From contig OX352761.1 in the NCBI GenBank assembly GCA_947095585.1, forward strand, positions 80,045,267 through 80,109,266: a DNA stretch of 64,000 nt. The letters are read 5' to 3'. The DNA comes from Nephrocerus scutellatus. Taxonomy: Eukaryota > Arthropoda > Insecta > Diptera > Pipunculidae. Both the position numbers and the translations under genes were made by a program. Shown one piece after another: positions 39,402-51,561 of this stretch (positions are counted from its first letter, which is position 1; every line of letters starts with the position of its first letter). The notes beneath the pieces were generated by a model, which saw only the letters and a program-made list of their open reading frames with translations, was not told where the DNA came from and did not search any database.

Positions 39402-40707
39402 CTCCTCCTCAATGAACTTGTAGCCCACATAATTCGCGGAGCTTCTGTAGTCGGACTGCAGATAATGGTTTTGTAAGCATGTCGGCCAACATGTTTTCAG
39501 TTGGACAGTATTCACATCTGATTTTTCCTTTGGCCACGATGTCTCTTACATAGAATTCCCGGGTGTCAATATGCTTTGATCTATCGGACATCTTTTCTTC
39601 TTCAATTACTTTAAGGCAGCTTTGGTTGTCTTCCAAAATAAGTGTTGGGTCATCCATCTTTTCGTTGAAGTCCGCCTGAAGTCGTCTCATCCATATGGCT
39701 TCGTTCAAGATTCAGAAAGTGTGATGAATTCAGCCTCAGTTGATGACAATGCAACACATGTCTGTTTCTTACACCTCCAGCTGACGGTTCCTTCAAACAC
39801 GAAGAAAATATAGTCTGAATTTTCTGTCCTTTCGATTTTCTGCTCAATTGGCATCAACATAGCCTAGCAGCGGCTCATCTGTGTTTCCTCCTAGTCTGAG
39901 TTTAAAATCGATTGTGCCCTTGAGATATTTTAAAACTCTTTTTACCTCAATCCAGTCAGTTTGTGTTGGTGGTTGGACCTTTTGTGCTAAAATACCAACA
40001 CTTGCCGAAATATCTGGGTGGATATTAACTGAAATATAAAGCAAGCTTCCGATGAGTTTTCTGTATCTGTGGTTGGTCAGAAGAACTTCCTATTTGTCTA
40101 CTTGATTATTTGAGATCTTGGCATCGGTCATGCCAAATTCAGCAATCACTTTGTTGATTGGCTAAGTAAATAGTTTCCAGCTGCTGATTTATTTATTTCC
40201 AAACCAAGATACTTTTTAATTGGTCCCAAGTTCTGAATTTTGAACTTTGTCTTGATTGAATTTTCTGCTTGTTTAATTATTGAAGTGTTGTTACTGGCGA
40301 TTACAAGATCGTCTACATATACAAGTATGTAACAAACTCCATTCCCTTCTCTTTTTCTGAACAAAAATTGATCGGACTTACTTTGAATTAATCCAAATGT
40401 TATAAGGACGTCATGTAGAGCTTAGTTCCAGCACCTAGCCGCTTTAATCTATATAAGCTTTTCTGCAGATGGCACACAAGATGTTCTTCGTTTTCCTTAA
40501 CAAAACCGGGTGGTTGTTTCATGAATAAAGTTTCTTCAACTATTCCGTTTAAAAATGCCGTCTTTGCATCGAAATGAATTACAGCCAATTTTGCTTTCAC
40601 TGCAATCGATAAAAGAATTCGAAATGATGTTTGCTTTACCACAGGTGTAAAACACCTCATCATAATCTTCCCCGTAACGCTGCGAAAAACCTTGGGCCAC
40701 TAGCCTA
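39402..40707 (-). pseudogene. Copia-like RT/RNase H fragment, unit 1
   Basis: Minus strand from 40663: [20 protein letters not shown] then [19 protein letters not shown] (RT motif A), LVCHLQKSLYRLKR, CYILVYVDDLVIASNNTSII (motif C, YVDD), NLGPIKKYLGLEINKSAAGN, LYISVNIHPDISASVGILAQ then VLKYLKGTIDFKLRLGG, and RNase H with LILEDNQSCLKVIEEEKMSD, SKHIDTREFYVRD and NMLADMLTKPLSAVRLQKLR. This order is diagnostic of Ty1/copia. Frames break near 40400, 40170 (stop), 40100 (small deletion) and 39708. The 5' side ends abruptly at 40707, where gypsy gag begins. Confidence 0.85.
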
Positions 40708-40744
40708 AGAAAAAGAAAAAGAGTACATCACCGCTATACAGAGT

Positions 40745-41920
40745 ATGATGAGGTGGCAAGAGTCATTAAACACCGAAGAGAAATTAAACCGAATCTATGA
40801 CAACCTAAAACCCGAATACCGATATTACATAAAACGAAGAGAATTTTCTACTTTGTCAGAATTGACTGCATTAATCGAAGAGTACGAATGTCTTCAAGAT
40901 GAATTACCAGTACCCAGACCCTCAACCCCGGCCGAGCGACCACCGCACCGAGCACCTATCCAATCAGTCCGACTACAACAAAAATCAACCAGTCCGAAGG
41001 CTACTGCATACGGCCGAAAAACATGCTGCTGGACTTGTGGCCTACCTGGTCACACTCGCTATGAGTGCCAAGACAGGCGTCTCTTTTGCTCTCATTGCGG
41101 TGCAATGGGCCTACAAAGTCGTCATTGCCATTGTCGTAAGCAAAACTCCGAGCCACAGGAGAAATCAAACAGCCCGCCTGATCACTCGCTTTACACCATG
41201 ACACTGAAATTAAAACATCATTCATTCGAAGCCGTTATTGACACCGGTGCCAGCCTGTCCTGCATCGGTAAGGAAATCAAGCAATTATGCGAAATCGAGC
41301 ATTTTACCAGTAAGCCCGTCAACTTGCCTCTTTCCTTGGCCAATAACACAACCGTCACCGCAAGAGAATCATTCTGCATACCAGTACGCTGGGGAATATG
41401 GACATACCAGAAAGCATTCCTTTATATCCCAAACTTACACGATCAATGCCTAGTGGGAACAGACTTCCTAGCCAAAAATAACTTCACCATTAGTGGTGGA
41501 GGCACGACTATCGTGGCCAAACCAAAAACCGAAGTACAGCAACACATAGCCACTACCGGCCGGATAGCCGCCAGAAAACTCTCTGTTCCTTTGTCAATTC
41601 AAGATCAATTCACTAGACCGATACGCAGCGAAGACCCGAAGCACATTTCAAGCTCACCCATAACTAGAAAATCTCGCGCCGTGGGTATAGACGATCGAAT
41701 GATCAACTCACTTGCCAACGAGATGTCCGATGGTGAGATTTACCGACACCCCTCCAGAACCAGGCACCCACCGCCGCACCCGACCACTTCCAATCACCAT
41801 TACAAAACAGAAGACTCCACAAAGCATAGTACGAGGAGTTGCATGGAAGAAATGACCGCCACCTCCAGCTCGACCACTAACTGCAAACGAGCCCAACCAA
41901 CTATGCCGTGTGGCCCATAG
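40745..41920 (+). pseudogene. Gypsy-like Gag-protease, unit 2
   Basis: A 391-residue frame: EEKLNRIYDNLKPEYRYYIK, RREFSTLSELTALIEEYECL (Gag capsid C-terminal region), CCWTCGLPGHTRYECQDRRL then CSHCGAMGLQSRHC (CCHC-type zinc knuckles), and TLKLKHHSFEAVIDTGASLS with CIG, a retropepsin active site (DTGA) followed by LVGTDFLAKN. The C-terminus is Ser/Thr/His-rich. Gag is 5'-truncated at the array joint 40707/40708. No RT, RNase H or integrase follows before the LTR, so pol is missing. The closest fit is a Ty3/gypsy-type Gag-Pro. Confidence 0.8.
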
Positions 41921-42467
41921 AGTGGAAGGAACTGCAGCAACACCCATGGTGTTCCCGCCAAAACGAGCAAGACCACCCAACCGACTCGAAGTCCCAACCG
42001 TTGCCAATGTCACAACAAGCGATGACCACAGCAGCTGCTCCGAAATACTAACCATTGCCGACGTCACGCCGAGCGACGACCACAGCGGGCCCAAACCAAT
42101 TGCCGACGTCACGCCGAGCGATGACCACAGCGGGCCCAAGCCAATTGCCGACGTCACTCCGAACGCTGACCAAAACCAGACGACAACCACCGTCTCCCGT
42201 CCAGTCAGTACTCCGATAACCAGCTTCACAATCCTGTCCACCACCGCACCAACCGAATCCGAAGAGTTCTCCAGCCTTACCATACCAGCCATGGTAAAGA
42301 AATTCCGCCTTACCACGCCCAATGGTTTCATCTATGGACACCGCCGCAGAAATGGAATCATCACCCTGGTAAGAACCTCACAATCCGAGAAGACAAATAA
42401 GATAATTCTCTTTTATGCTTTTTATCTTTATATAAAAAATATATCTACATTACTTTTTATTATATAA
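41910..42467 (+). other. Downstream ORF of the gypsy-like element, unit 2 (unknown)
   Basis: A 185-codon frame overlapping the previous one by 11 bp, in another frame. It contains repeats IADVTPSDDHSGPKP (twice complete, once partial) encoded by a 51-bp DNA repeat (about 42045-42170), then VKKFRLTTPNGFIYGHRRRN. I do not recognise the protein. It may be the C-terminal part of the element's polyprotein after a large pol deletion, or an accessory ORF. ORFs on the opposite strand here (41708-42341) are mirror images of the repeat. Confidence 0.45.
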
Positions 42468-42870
42468 AATGAAGGACTAAATTTAATTTATTTTTGAACC
42501 AACAAAAGAAACATATATATATCATTTTTTATATAAATACTGAAGTAAACATTTTTTTTTTGTCAAATAAAAAGAAAAAGCCAAACAAAACGAATTATGA
42601 AAACTTATTTTTATCTGAATTTGGTTTTTTATTTTTATAAAACAAATGTTAAACTCGGCTAAGTGGACGGCACATTCAAAATAAAGGTCATCCAGAAATA
42701 GAAAAAAAATACTTTGGTGACCCCGCCGGCCGAGTATACCGTAAATAATTAACATAGATAATAAAAAATTACCGAAATATAAATAATTATTTACTTATAA
42801 TATAGACAAACACAAAAAAATTAGCATTAGCACTTACTCTTTTTTAACCCACCCCGAAGTAGGAGGGGAA
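42468..42870 (+). other. Gypsy-like 3' non-coding region and polypurine tract, unit 2
   Basis: AT-rich sequence ending in CCGAAGTAGGAGGGGAA directly before the LTR TGTAACG (42871), a good polypurine tract. At 42714 lies TTTGGTGACCCCGCCGGCCG, which looks like a retrotransposon primer-binding site although it stands about 150 bp upstream of the 3' LTR. Confidence 0.65.
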
Positions 42871-44181
42871 TGTAACGAAGTTGTTTGTATTACAAAACAA
42901 CAACGCTACAAACCCTACGACTAAGATGAGAAAACCAACTTAATGCACAAAAGCATAATAACTAATTTCCCCCATATGTAATGCCGACGGCAAAACACAC
43001 TGCTAGGCTACAGACGCATACACGCAATTGACTACGTATGCAGCCACCATGCACCACGGCCATAGGATTTGGTAAATTATTGACCAGTATGCTGGACAAT
43101 GATTATCCCACCTCCAGCGAGAAAAAAAAATACAAAATTCCCAACCAGTTCAAAAAGCAACTTAAAGACATGGGACACAAAAATTAAAAATCATCAGAGG
43201 ATTTCAAGCCCGTGAACTCCTCGAGTGGAGGTAATTTCCTTTAGGAAAAGACTCTGCGTTGGGATTAATTCCCCATCGTTCATTTCGAGCGACCGACTCC
43301 GGATTACAGCCATCGTATCGAACAAGTGTTTTGTTGAATACGCTCACTTGTTCTCTACTTTGACCGACTCCGTATCACCGCCATCGTAGTCGAACAAGTG
43401 TTGTGTTGAATACGCTCACTTGTTCTCTACCTTGACAGACTACATATCACCGCCATCGTAGTCGAGCAAGTGTTGTGTTGAATACGCTCACTTGTTCTCT
43501 ACTTTGACCGACTCCGTATTACCGCCATCGTAGTCGAAAAAGCGTTGTGTTGAATACGCTCACTTGTTCTCTACTTTGACCGACCCCGTATCACAGCCAT
43601 CGTAGTCGAACAAGTGTTGTGTTGAATACGCTCACTTGTTCTCCGCTTTGTCCGGCTACCTATTACGACCTAGTGTCGTTCACTGTTCTCTCGTCGTCAA
43701 ACAAGTGTTGTATTGAATACGCTCACTTGTTCTCCGCTTTGTCCGATTACATATTATGAACTAGTGTTGTTCACTGTTCTCTCGTCGTCAAACAAGTGTT
43801 GTGTTGAATACGCTCACTTGTTCTCCCCCTCCACCCCTCATAATGAACCATCTCCATCGGTGGTAATTAAAGCAGCATGTTTTATGAAACACACGGTAGC
43901 ATACTTCCCCCATAGCTCCCGTCTAATATACATAGGTCCCGTCTAATATACATAGATCTGAATTATCAATAATAAATAAACATTTTTAGCTCGTAGTATT
44001 GTTATTAGTTATCAAAAAAAAACCCATTGTATTTATTCCTAAGTCCGTTTCCGAAAATATGAATAAAAATAAATATTTAGTCGAAACCATAAACAAAATA
44101 ATTCTTTAATTTGTAGCACTACAGCGCAAACGAACCCTGGGTATACGACGAGCGTTACCTCAGCTAAGAAACTACGCTACA
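42871..44181 (+). repeat. Gypsy-like 3' LTR, unit 2 (1311 bp)
   Basis: TGTAACGAAGTTGTTTGTAT to AAACTACGCTACA, immediately followed by ATAATTTGATATG of the Helitron, the same flank as the right side of the solo LTR in unit 1. Inside are about eight tandem units (43320-43825) with GAACAAGTG...CACTTGTTC stems. One unit reads GAAAAAGCG instead of GAACAAGTG. Confidence 0.9.
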
Positions 44182-45593
44182 ATAATTTGATATGTTTTTT
44201 TTATCTTGATTTAAAAGTGGCTTTTTTCCGCAACGTATGCACTTAGCTCTTCGGTGTTGTAGTTCTTTTCACGTGTGTAATCTGCGTGAAGTACGTCTTG
44301 GCGGTCTCGTTTTGGTGCAGGTAGGCCGAGCTGCAGTAATGTTTTATTGATCATCGACATACATTTGTCCTCAAGGATAATCAAAGTTTTGTTGTAAATG
44401 TCCGGACCAAAAGTGATTTCCAATGTCGGATTATCTCTCCGGACTTTTGCAAGTATATCCTCACTTAGGGCTTCCTTATATTTTTCCCATAAAGTATTTG
44501 GATTCGATGGACTGCATGTAGTTTCTTATTTGCTCTGGAAGAGATATAATTTCAGCTTCTCGGAATGTAAGATCCCAGTGCTGGTCTCCCTCCAGTAAAC
44601 CCAATTTCTGACAGGCTTCTCTAACTTCTCCGTTTACTGTTCTTAGTTCTGCGAAAGATCTTGGTCCTCGAATTGAGTGAAGAAGCATCCTTAAGAAATA
44701 ACATTCGGCGTTATTGGGGTGAACTGTGTACACTCGACCCAAAGCGTCACTCGCAACTGCATCATGTCCAGGAAAGGGCTGTCCAACTTTTCTTCTATAG
44801 AAAACTTTTCTCGATTGACTCCATGTGTAATATCGAGGTATCTCAGGATACAACAAAGTCTTTGCGAAAGGATCCTGCTGACAGAGTTGAAAAAATGCTG
44901 TTAATGTTGTGTTTGGTGGCTGATCAACCACTGCACGGGCGCAATCTGTTGTGAAATAAACTCTCTGACCATTTTCTAAATGGACGCTGAGATGAACAAC
45001 AGTAGGGTGTCTTTCGTGAATCGTAAATGCAAGGATTCGCCAAACTGCTTCGTTGCTACTAATGTACCTTCTCAACTGATAACGCATCACTTCATCGTTT
45101 GCTCTTTCGTTGCTTATGCCGAAAACAGCCATATCACTACCTTTGTTGACATACTTGAACACGTATTTAATCGACTGTTACAATACTCTACGTTAATGTG
45201 TGCCTGGAACATTTTTGACAGCAACGGTGAAAATGGGACAACCCACCTATTATCGATTTCTATTTCTGTATTGCCTTTCTTTACTTTTGTCGTGATCCCT
45301 CCATCCTCTGGAGCACGCCGTCTATATAAAGGATAACCATCATTTTCTGTTTGTGTCTCTTTAAACGGTTTTCTTGGGTACTTTTTGGTACACTTTCCAT
45401 CCTTCATACACGGCGAACTGGGATTAAGATTTCCACATGGTCCATGAATCATGTTTTTCTTAATCAATTCAAAAAGTTCAGGATCTTTTGTTGGGTCAGG
45501 CAACTCAGCCGATATAATGTCATCGATTTTTGTGGGTTGTATTTTTTCCCCCAACCAGATTAAATTGTGTGAGTGTGGCAGTCCTCGCTTTTG
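44182..45593 (-). pseudogene. Helitron Rep-to-helicase middle region, unit 2
   Basis: Minus strand: after a TGA at 45594-45596 the frame continues QKRGLPHSHNLIWLGEKIQP with an intact HSH HUH motif, TKIDDIISAELPDPTKDPEL and so on to 45114. A 7-bp deletion relative to unit 1 (near 45173) shifts the frame before the Tyr motif. The next frame (44476-45162) starts MFKYVNKGSDMAVF, so the first Tyr is out of frame. Then 44211-44423 carries MEITFGPDIYNKTLIILEDK and TEELSAYVAEKSHF. It ends at the LTR. The helicase half is absent in this unit. Confidence 0.8.
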
Positions 45594-47000
45594 TCATTCA
45601 ATCGTGTACATCCAGCATCTTGGCACTCCAAAGACATGACTCTTTGTTATAATTTCAATTAGTTTCAACTGCTTCTGTTTGAATACTCTTGCAATTAAGT
45701 CGTGGCGCTCATTCGGTAATTGACCATTGGTAAGCATCTCCTTGATCTCTTTCCAAGCCGGATTACACGTGAAGGTGATAAATAAATCTGGTCTTCCATA
45801 CGTCCTTACGTACGTCACAGCATCTTGCGTGTATTCGTGCATGTGTCTGGGACTGCCTGTAAACGTAGCTGGTAGTATGACAAAGGCACCAAGACTTTCA
45901 ACATTAACGTCATTTACCACAGCATCTCTCAGGTGAATATATTCTTCAACTCTCAGTTTACGTTGATTTAGACAAATGTAAAGAAGACGCTCACTTTCGA
46001 TTTTTGCATACATATCAACGATGAATTGATAAAACAATTGTCTGCAGTTTAATATGTGGTTCTGTTCATCTCGAACCATTAGTCTGTATGCATAGAAATC
46101 CATCGCTGAAACTTTTTTGCTAGTTGTGTTTCCTGTCGTTGGGCTGAGCTGCCTCAGATTAAAATGATATCCATCTTCACCACGGGGAAACATCACTGGG
46201 TACTGGAGACCATCATAAGATCGATGTGTTTCTGAAATGCGCTGCAATGATACGCTTCTTCGTTGAATTACGATATCCCGTTGATCAAACTCATCACCTG
46301 ATATAACCACCGCGACTTCATCTACCTGGGGAGCATTGAAGCGCCGTTCGTGTTCGCCTGCTGGTCTTCGGTCTGCTCTTATGACAACTTTATATTCATC
46401 CGTTGGCATACGTCCCAATGATGTTTTAAAAGTTTTAATCAGATCATTGTGCTCATGAAACATTCTCTGTAAGTTTGACACTATCGGACGTCTTGTTCCA
46501 GAGATATAGGTACACCTCTGGTCAGTTTCCATTTGTTCGTTTCCAATCAAATATAACTGTAGAAATCTTGGTGGTTGATCTGGTAGTGGAAGCAGCGATC
46601 CCGCCTTATTGTAAATCTGTCCTTGCACCGTAAATGTTGATGGTAATCCGGGCTGATGAATAACTGTTGTGGCGCCGAACGATGTCATTTGGAAACATGA
46701 ATTGTATTTTCTGATGTTACTAAGAAAATGCTTTGACTCCGACGTGGCTCCTGATGTGTAACTCAAAAGTTCTTGTGGTGGCGATTTTAATGGAATGAGT
46801 TTCACTTTTCCATTTTTGCAGCAAATACCATGTGACTCTGATTTAAACTTTCTTGCTTGAGAGTAACTATAAACCATTTCCATTTTTCCGATGGTAACAC
46901 TTTCATATTGTGAGTAGTCTATGTGTGGATCATAGTGAAATTCTTCCAATGCTAAGCTCAATTGTTGTGCAGTCCGTAATCGTCTGCGTCTATGCCTCAT
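45594..47000 (-). pseudogene. Helitron N-terminal/Rep domain, unit 2
   Basis: Same protein as unit 1 (35212-36660), 468 residues from the internal Met at 47000, ending CWMYTIE with a TGA where unit 1 has Trp (TGG). LFITFTCNPAWKEIKEML is intact. Near its C-terminus it carries the variants FYQF, DMYAKI, HEYTQ and YGRPD shared with unit 3; near its N-terminus it has LIPLKSPP shared with unit 1. A cluster of changes private to unit 2 (YISGTRR, GQIYNKA) lies at 46480-46610. The switch between affinities falls between about 46030 and 46785. Confidence 0.88.
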
Positions 47001-48958
47001 TTCCTGTTCTCGGGTCCCCTGCTGTTGTACTGTCTCTAAAACTCTGAATGTAGTAGCTCTTTCTCTCTGATCCTCTAGTCGGGCTTCACGCTGTTGTCTG
47101 GTCTCTGAAGCTCTAGCTGAAGTAGCTCTATTTCTCTTATCCTCTAGTCGGGCTTCACGCTGTTGTCTGGTCTCTGAAGCTCTAGATGAAGCAGCTCTAT
47201 TTCTCAGATCATCTTGTCGGGCTTCAGGCTGTTGTCCGGTCTCTGCAGCTATAGATGTAGTAGTTCTTTCTCTCTGATCCTCTAGTCGGGCTTTACACTG
47301 TTGTCTGGTCTCTGAAGCTCTAGATGAAGTAGCTCTATTTCTCAGATGATTTAGTCGGGCTTCACGCTGATGTTCGGTCTCTGCAGCATTAGATGTAGTA
47401 GTTCTTTCTCTCTGATCCTCTAGTCGAGCTTCACGCTTTTGTCTAGTCTCTGAAGCTCTAGAAGTAGTAGCTCTATCTCTCAGATCATCTCGTCGGGCCT
47501 CACGCTGTTGTCCGGTCTCCGAAGTTCTAGATGTAGTAGCGATCTCGCGCTGCGTCGCAAGTCTTCTATTACTTTCCTCGGGAGTTTCTTGTCTTATATG
47601 AATTATATTTAAGAACTGTTTTTATTTTTAAAAGATTTGTGTTTATATACACTATTCTTACAATAGTTATCCTCAATATAAGGAAGGGATGAATAAATAT
47701 GTATGTATACATTATAAGGTAAAAGTAATTAGTAGTAATAAAAGTTCATGTGTCTTGCAGTGGTACGGATTTATTGACACGACTGTTCTTATTTGGGTTT
47801 TACCAGCATATGCTAAAAATACATATTGAATTTGTATATGTACATTAGTAGTTAAAAATAATTAGTAGGTAATAAAGTTCATGTGTTCTGCGGTGCACAA
47901 ATTTGGGTTTTACCAGAATACCCATACATATAAAAAATGTGCATTAGGTAGAACAAATAATTAGTAGGTTAAAAAAGTTCATGTGTGCCGCAGTGCTACA
48001 TAGTTTCTTTTTAGACAGCTACACATACCAGCATATGTAAAACAGACAATTCATCAGGTATACATATATTTTATGACAACGTTTGATTTTTTATATCAGG
48101 TATACATATATTTTATTACAACGTTTCATATTTTACCAAAGAATGGTAAACATAGTATAAAATACAATATTATAATTTTTCCTTTTAGTTGCCTGTATAA
48201 AATAGTTTTTATTGACTGTATTACAAAATTTTACAGTTGTCTGTGTAGATATATAAAAACTCTTCACAGAATTAAAATAGATTAGACATGCATTATACAC
48301 GTCTGTAATGTATGCTTTATACGTTTCAATTGATTTTTAGAAAGATGAAAGTGAAAGAGTATTGGCAATGCCTTCTAACCACCACTCATTTCAGCCACCC
48401 AACTCAACGACGCCGAAAACCATAGAATCGACACTAATATTGGTCACCCTCCCCCCCTCAGTTATCGACTCCATCCCCCTAGAGGTGTCTTACCAGAACC
48501 ATTCAACTCAGCGACCCAGAAAACCATAGAATCGACACTAATATCGGTCACCCCCCTCCTCAGTTATCGACCCCATCCCCCTAGAGCTGTCTTACCATCA
48601 CCATTCAATTCAGCGACCCCGAAAACCACAGAATCGACACTAATATCGGTCACCCCCTCTGTTATCGACCCCATCCCCCTAGAGGTGTCTTACCAGCACC
48701 ATTCAACTCAGCGACCCCGAAAACCATAGAATCGACATTAATATCGGACACCCATCCCCTCAGTTATCGACCCCATCCCCTTAGAGGTGTCTTACCAGCA
48801 CCATTTAACTCAGCGACCCTGAAAACTATAAACTCAACACTAATATCGATCGCCCACCCCATTGCGGGGATACAGAACTCACCCATAGGAGTGTACTACC
48901 AGCACTATTCGTCTCGGCGATACCGAAAACGGTGCGTCCGACACTTAAATCGTCTGCC
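47001..48958 (-). repeat. Helitron N-terminal repeats and 5' non-coding end, unit 2 copy a
   Basis: Equivalent to 36661-38624 of unit 1 and nearly identical to it, including the 330-bp N-terminal deletion, but without the 8-bp deletion at 36972. It ends abruptly at TCTGCC (48958) and jumps back into the Arg-rich repeat region, so the Helitron 5' terminus is missing from this copy. Confidence 0.88.
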
Positions 48959-50934
48959 AGTCGGGCTTCACGCTGTTGTCTGGTCTCTGAAGCTCTAGAT
49001 GAAGCAGCTCTATTTCTCAGATCATCTTGTCGGGCTTCAGGCTGTTGTCCGGTCTCTGCAGCTATAGATGTAGTAGTTCTTTCTCTCTGATCCTCTAGTC
49101 GGGCTTTACACTGTTGTCTGGTCTCTGAAGCTCTAGATGAAGTAGCTCTATTTCTCAGATGATTTAGTCGGGCTTCACGCTGATGTTCGGTCTCTGCAGC
49201 ATTAGATGTAGTAGTTCTTTCTCTCTGATCCTCTAGTCGAGCTTCACGCTTTTGTCTAGTCTCTGAAGCTCTAGAAGTAGTAGCTCTATCTCTCAGATCA
49301 TCTCGTCGGGCCTCACGCTGTTGTCCGGTCTCCGAAGTTCTAGATGTAGTAGCGATCTCGCGCTGCGTCGCAAGTCTTCTATTACTTTCCTCGGGAGTTT
49401 CTTGTCTTATATGAATTATATTTAAGAACTGTTTTTATTTTTAAAAGATTTGTGTTTATATACACTATTCTTACAATAGTTATCCTCAATATAAGGAAGG
49501 GATGAATAAATATGTATGTATACATTATAAGGTAAAAGTAATTAGTAGTAATAAAAGTTCATGTGTCTTGCAGTGGTACGGATTTATTGACACGACTGTT
49601 CTTATTTGGGTTTTACCAGCATATGCTAAAAATACATATTGAATTTGTATATGTACATTAGTAGTTAAAAATAATTAGTAGGTAATAAAGTTCATGTGTT
49701 CTGCGGTGCACAAATTTGGGTTTTACCAGAATACCCATACATATAAAAAATGTGCATTAGGTAGAACAAATAATTAGTAGGTTAAAAAAGTTCATGTGTG
49801 CCGCAGTGCTACATAGTTTCTTTTTAGACAGCTACACATACCAGCATATGTAAAACAGACAATTCATCAGGTATACATATATTTTATGACAACGTTTGAT
49901 TTTTTATATCAGGTATACATATATTTTATTACAACGTTTCATATTTTACCAAAGAATGGTAAACATAGTATAAAATACAATATTATAATTTTTCCTTTTA
50001 GTTGCCTGTATAAAATAGTTTTTATTGACTGTATTACAAAATTTTACAGTTGTCTGTGTAGATATATAAAAACTCTTCACAGAATTAAAATAGATTAGAC
50101 ATGCATTATACACGTCTGTAATGTATGCTTTATACGTTTCAATTGATTTTTAGAAAGATGAAAGTGAAAGAGTATTGGCAATGCCTTCTAACCACCACTC
50201 ATTTCAGCCACCCAACTCAACGACGCCGAAAACCATAGAATCGACACTAATATTGGTCACCCTCCCCCCCTCAGTTATCGACTCCATCCCCCTAGAGGTG
50301 TCTTACCAGAACCATTCAACTCAGCGACCCAGAAAACCATAGAATCGACACTAATATCGGTCACCCCCCTCCTCAGTTATCGACCCCATCCCCCTAGAGC
50401 TGTCTTACCATCACCATTCAATTCAGCGACCCCGAAAACCACAGAATCGACACTAATATCGGTCACCCCCTCTGTTATCGACCCCATCCCCCTAGAGGTG
50501 TCTTACCAGCACCATTCAACTCAGCGACCCCGAAAACCATAGAATCGACATTAATATCGGACACCCATCCCCTCAGTTATCGACCCCATCCCCTTAGAGG
50601 TGTCTTACCAGCACCATTTAACTCAGCGACCCTGAAAACTATAAACTCAACACTAATATCGATCGCCCACCCCATTGCGGGGATACAGAACTCACCCATA
50701 GGAGTGTACTACCAGCACTATTCGTCTCGGCGATACCGAAAACGGTGCGTCCGACACTTAAATCGTCTGCCACGCCTCCCCCAGCCAAAAAACGTGCACC
50801 ACCTATATTTGGTTCCAGATAGTAACTTATATGTATACCAAGTTTGGTTTAAATTTGGTCCTGGCGTTCCAGAGCTAGTTAGGTACAAATATACAAAAAA
50901 AACACAAATTAATTCTCTATTTTATATATATAGA
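48959..50934 (-). repeat. Helitron N-terminal repeats and 5' end, unit 2 copy b
   Basis: 48959-50771 repeats 47146-48958 (offset 1813 bp) with no obvious differences. It then continues past TCTGCC into CACGCCTCCCCCAGCC and on to the 5' TC terminus at 50934. This is a direct tandem duplication nested inside unit 2. It contains a second set of block A (about 49550-49880) and block B (about 50200-50690) repeats. Confidence 0.9.
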
Positions 50935-51301
50935 TATTTAAATAAAGTCTATATTAACATATTATAAAAACCTAATTTAAAATTATTTTACGAAACAGTA
51001 AAATATTTTCAAAAAACATAAATAAACACATAAAAAATATTAAAATCCAATTGACTAAATTTATTATTTATTTTTAATTTATGATATTTTATCTGATGTA
51101 ATTTTTAATAATATTGTTATAATTAGATTGTAATCTGTTAATGTGTACTTTATAATTAACAGGATTCCCAGTTGTCCAAATATGACAAGCTTCTTTAAAC
51201 AAACGCTTATTTTTCTTTCTTTCATATTCTAATGTGCTCATATTTTCCAAATCAAATTCATGTTTCTTATCATTACTATGTTTCAAAGCTGAGCTATAAG
51301 T
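50935..51301. other. Spacer with possible GIY-YIG domain end, unit 2
   Basis: Same as 38775-39141, including the 65-codon minus-strand frame at 51089-51286 with KRLFKEACHIWTTGNPVNYK. Identity to unit 1 is high. Confidence 0.4.
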
Positions 51302-51561
51302 TGTTAGAATTGCAGTAAATTATTTAATAAATGAAGATAAATACGCAGATGGTTCAAGATATTCAGGAATATACTTTTATTTAATTGTAACAAATAACAC
51401 ACGTAATTACATTAGAAAGAAAAAAAAAGATACGTCATGCGGATGCCAGACGTCAAAGTTAAAGTCAACTACATATCTTGGTGTTGCCACATTATGGAAA
51501 ATACAAGCTCATTGAATTACATATAAATTAAATAATGTAAAATATGATTATTATTTTAACA
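51302..51561 (-). repeat. Copia-like 3' LTR, unit 2
   Basis: Copy of 39142-39401 with one visible substitution (CACGTAATTAC in place of CACGTCATTAC). Confidence 0.75.

Noticed and set aside
41708..42341. Antisense ORFs of 207 and 97 codons opposite the gypsy-like element
   Set aside because: They are mirror frames of the 51-bp repeat and GC-rich gag-pro 3' region. There is no recognisable domain and the plus strand is the coding strand of the element.
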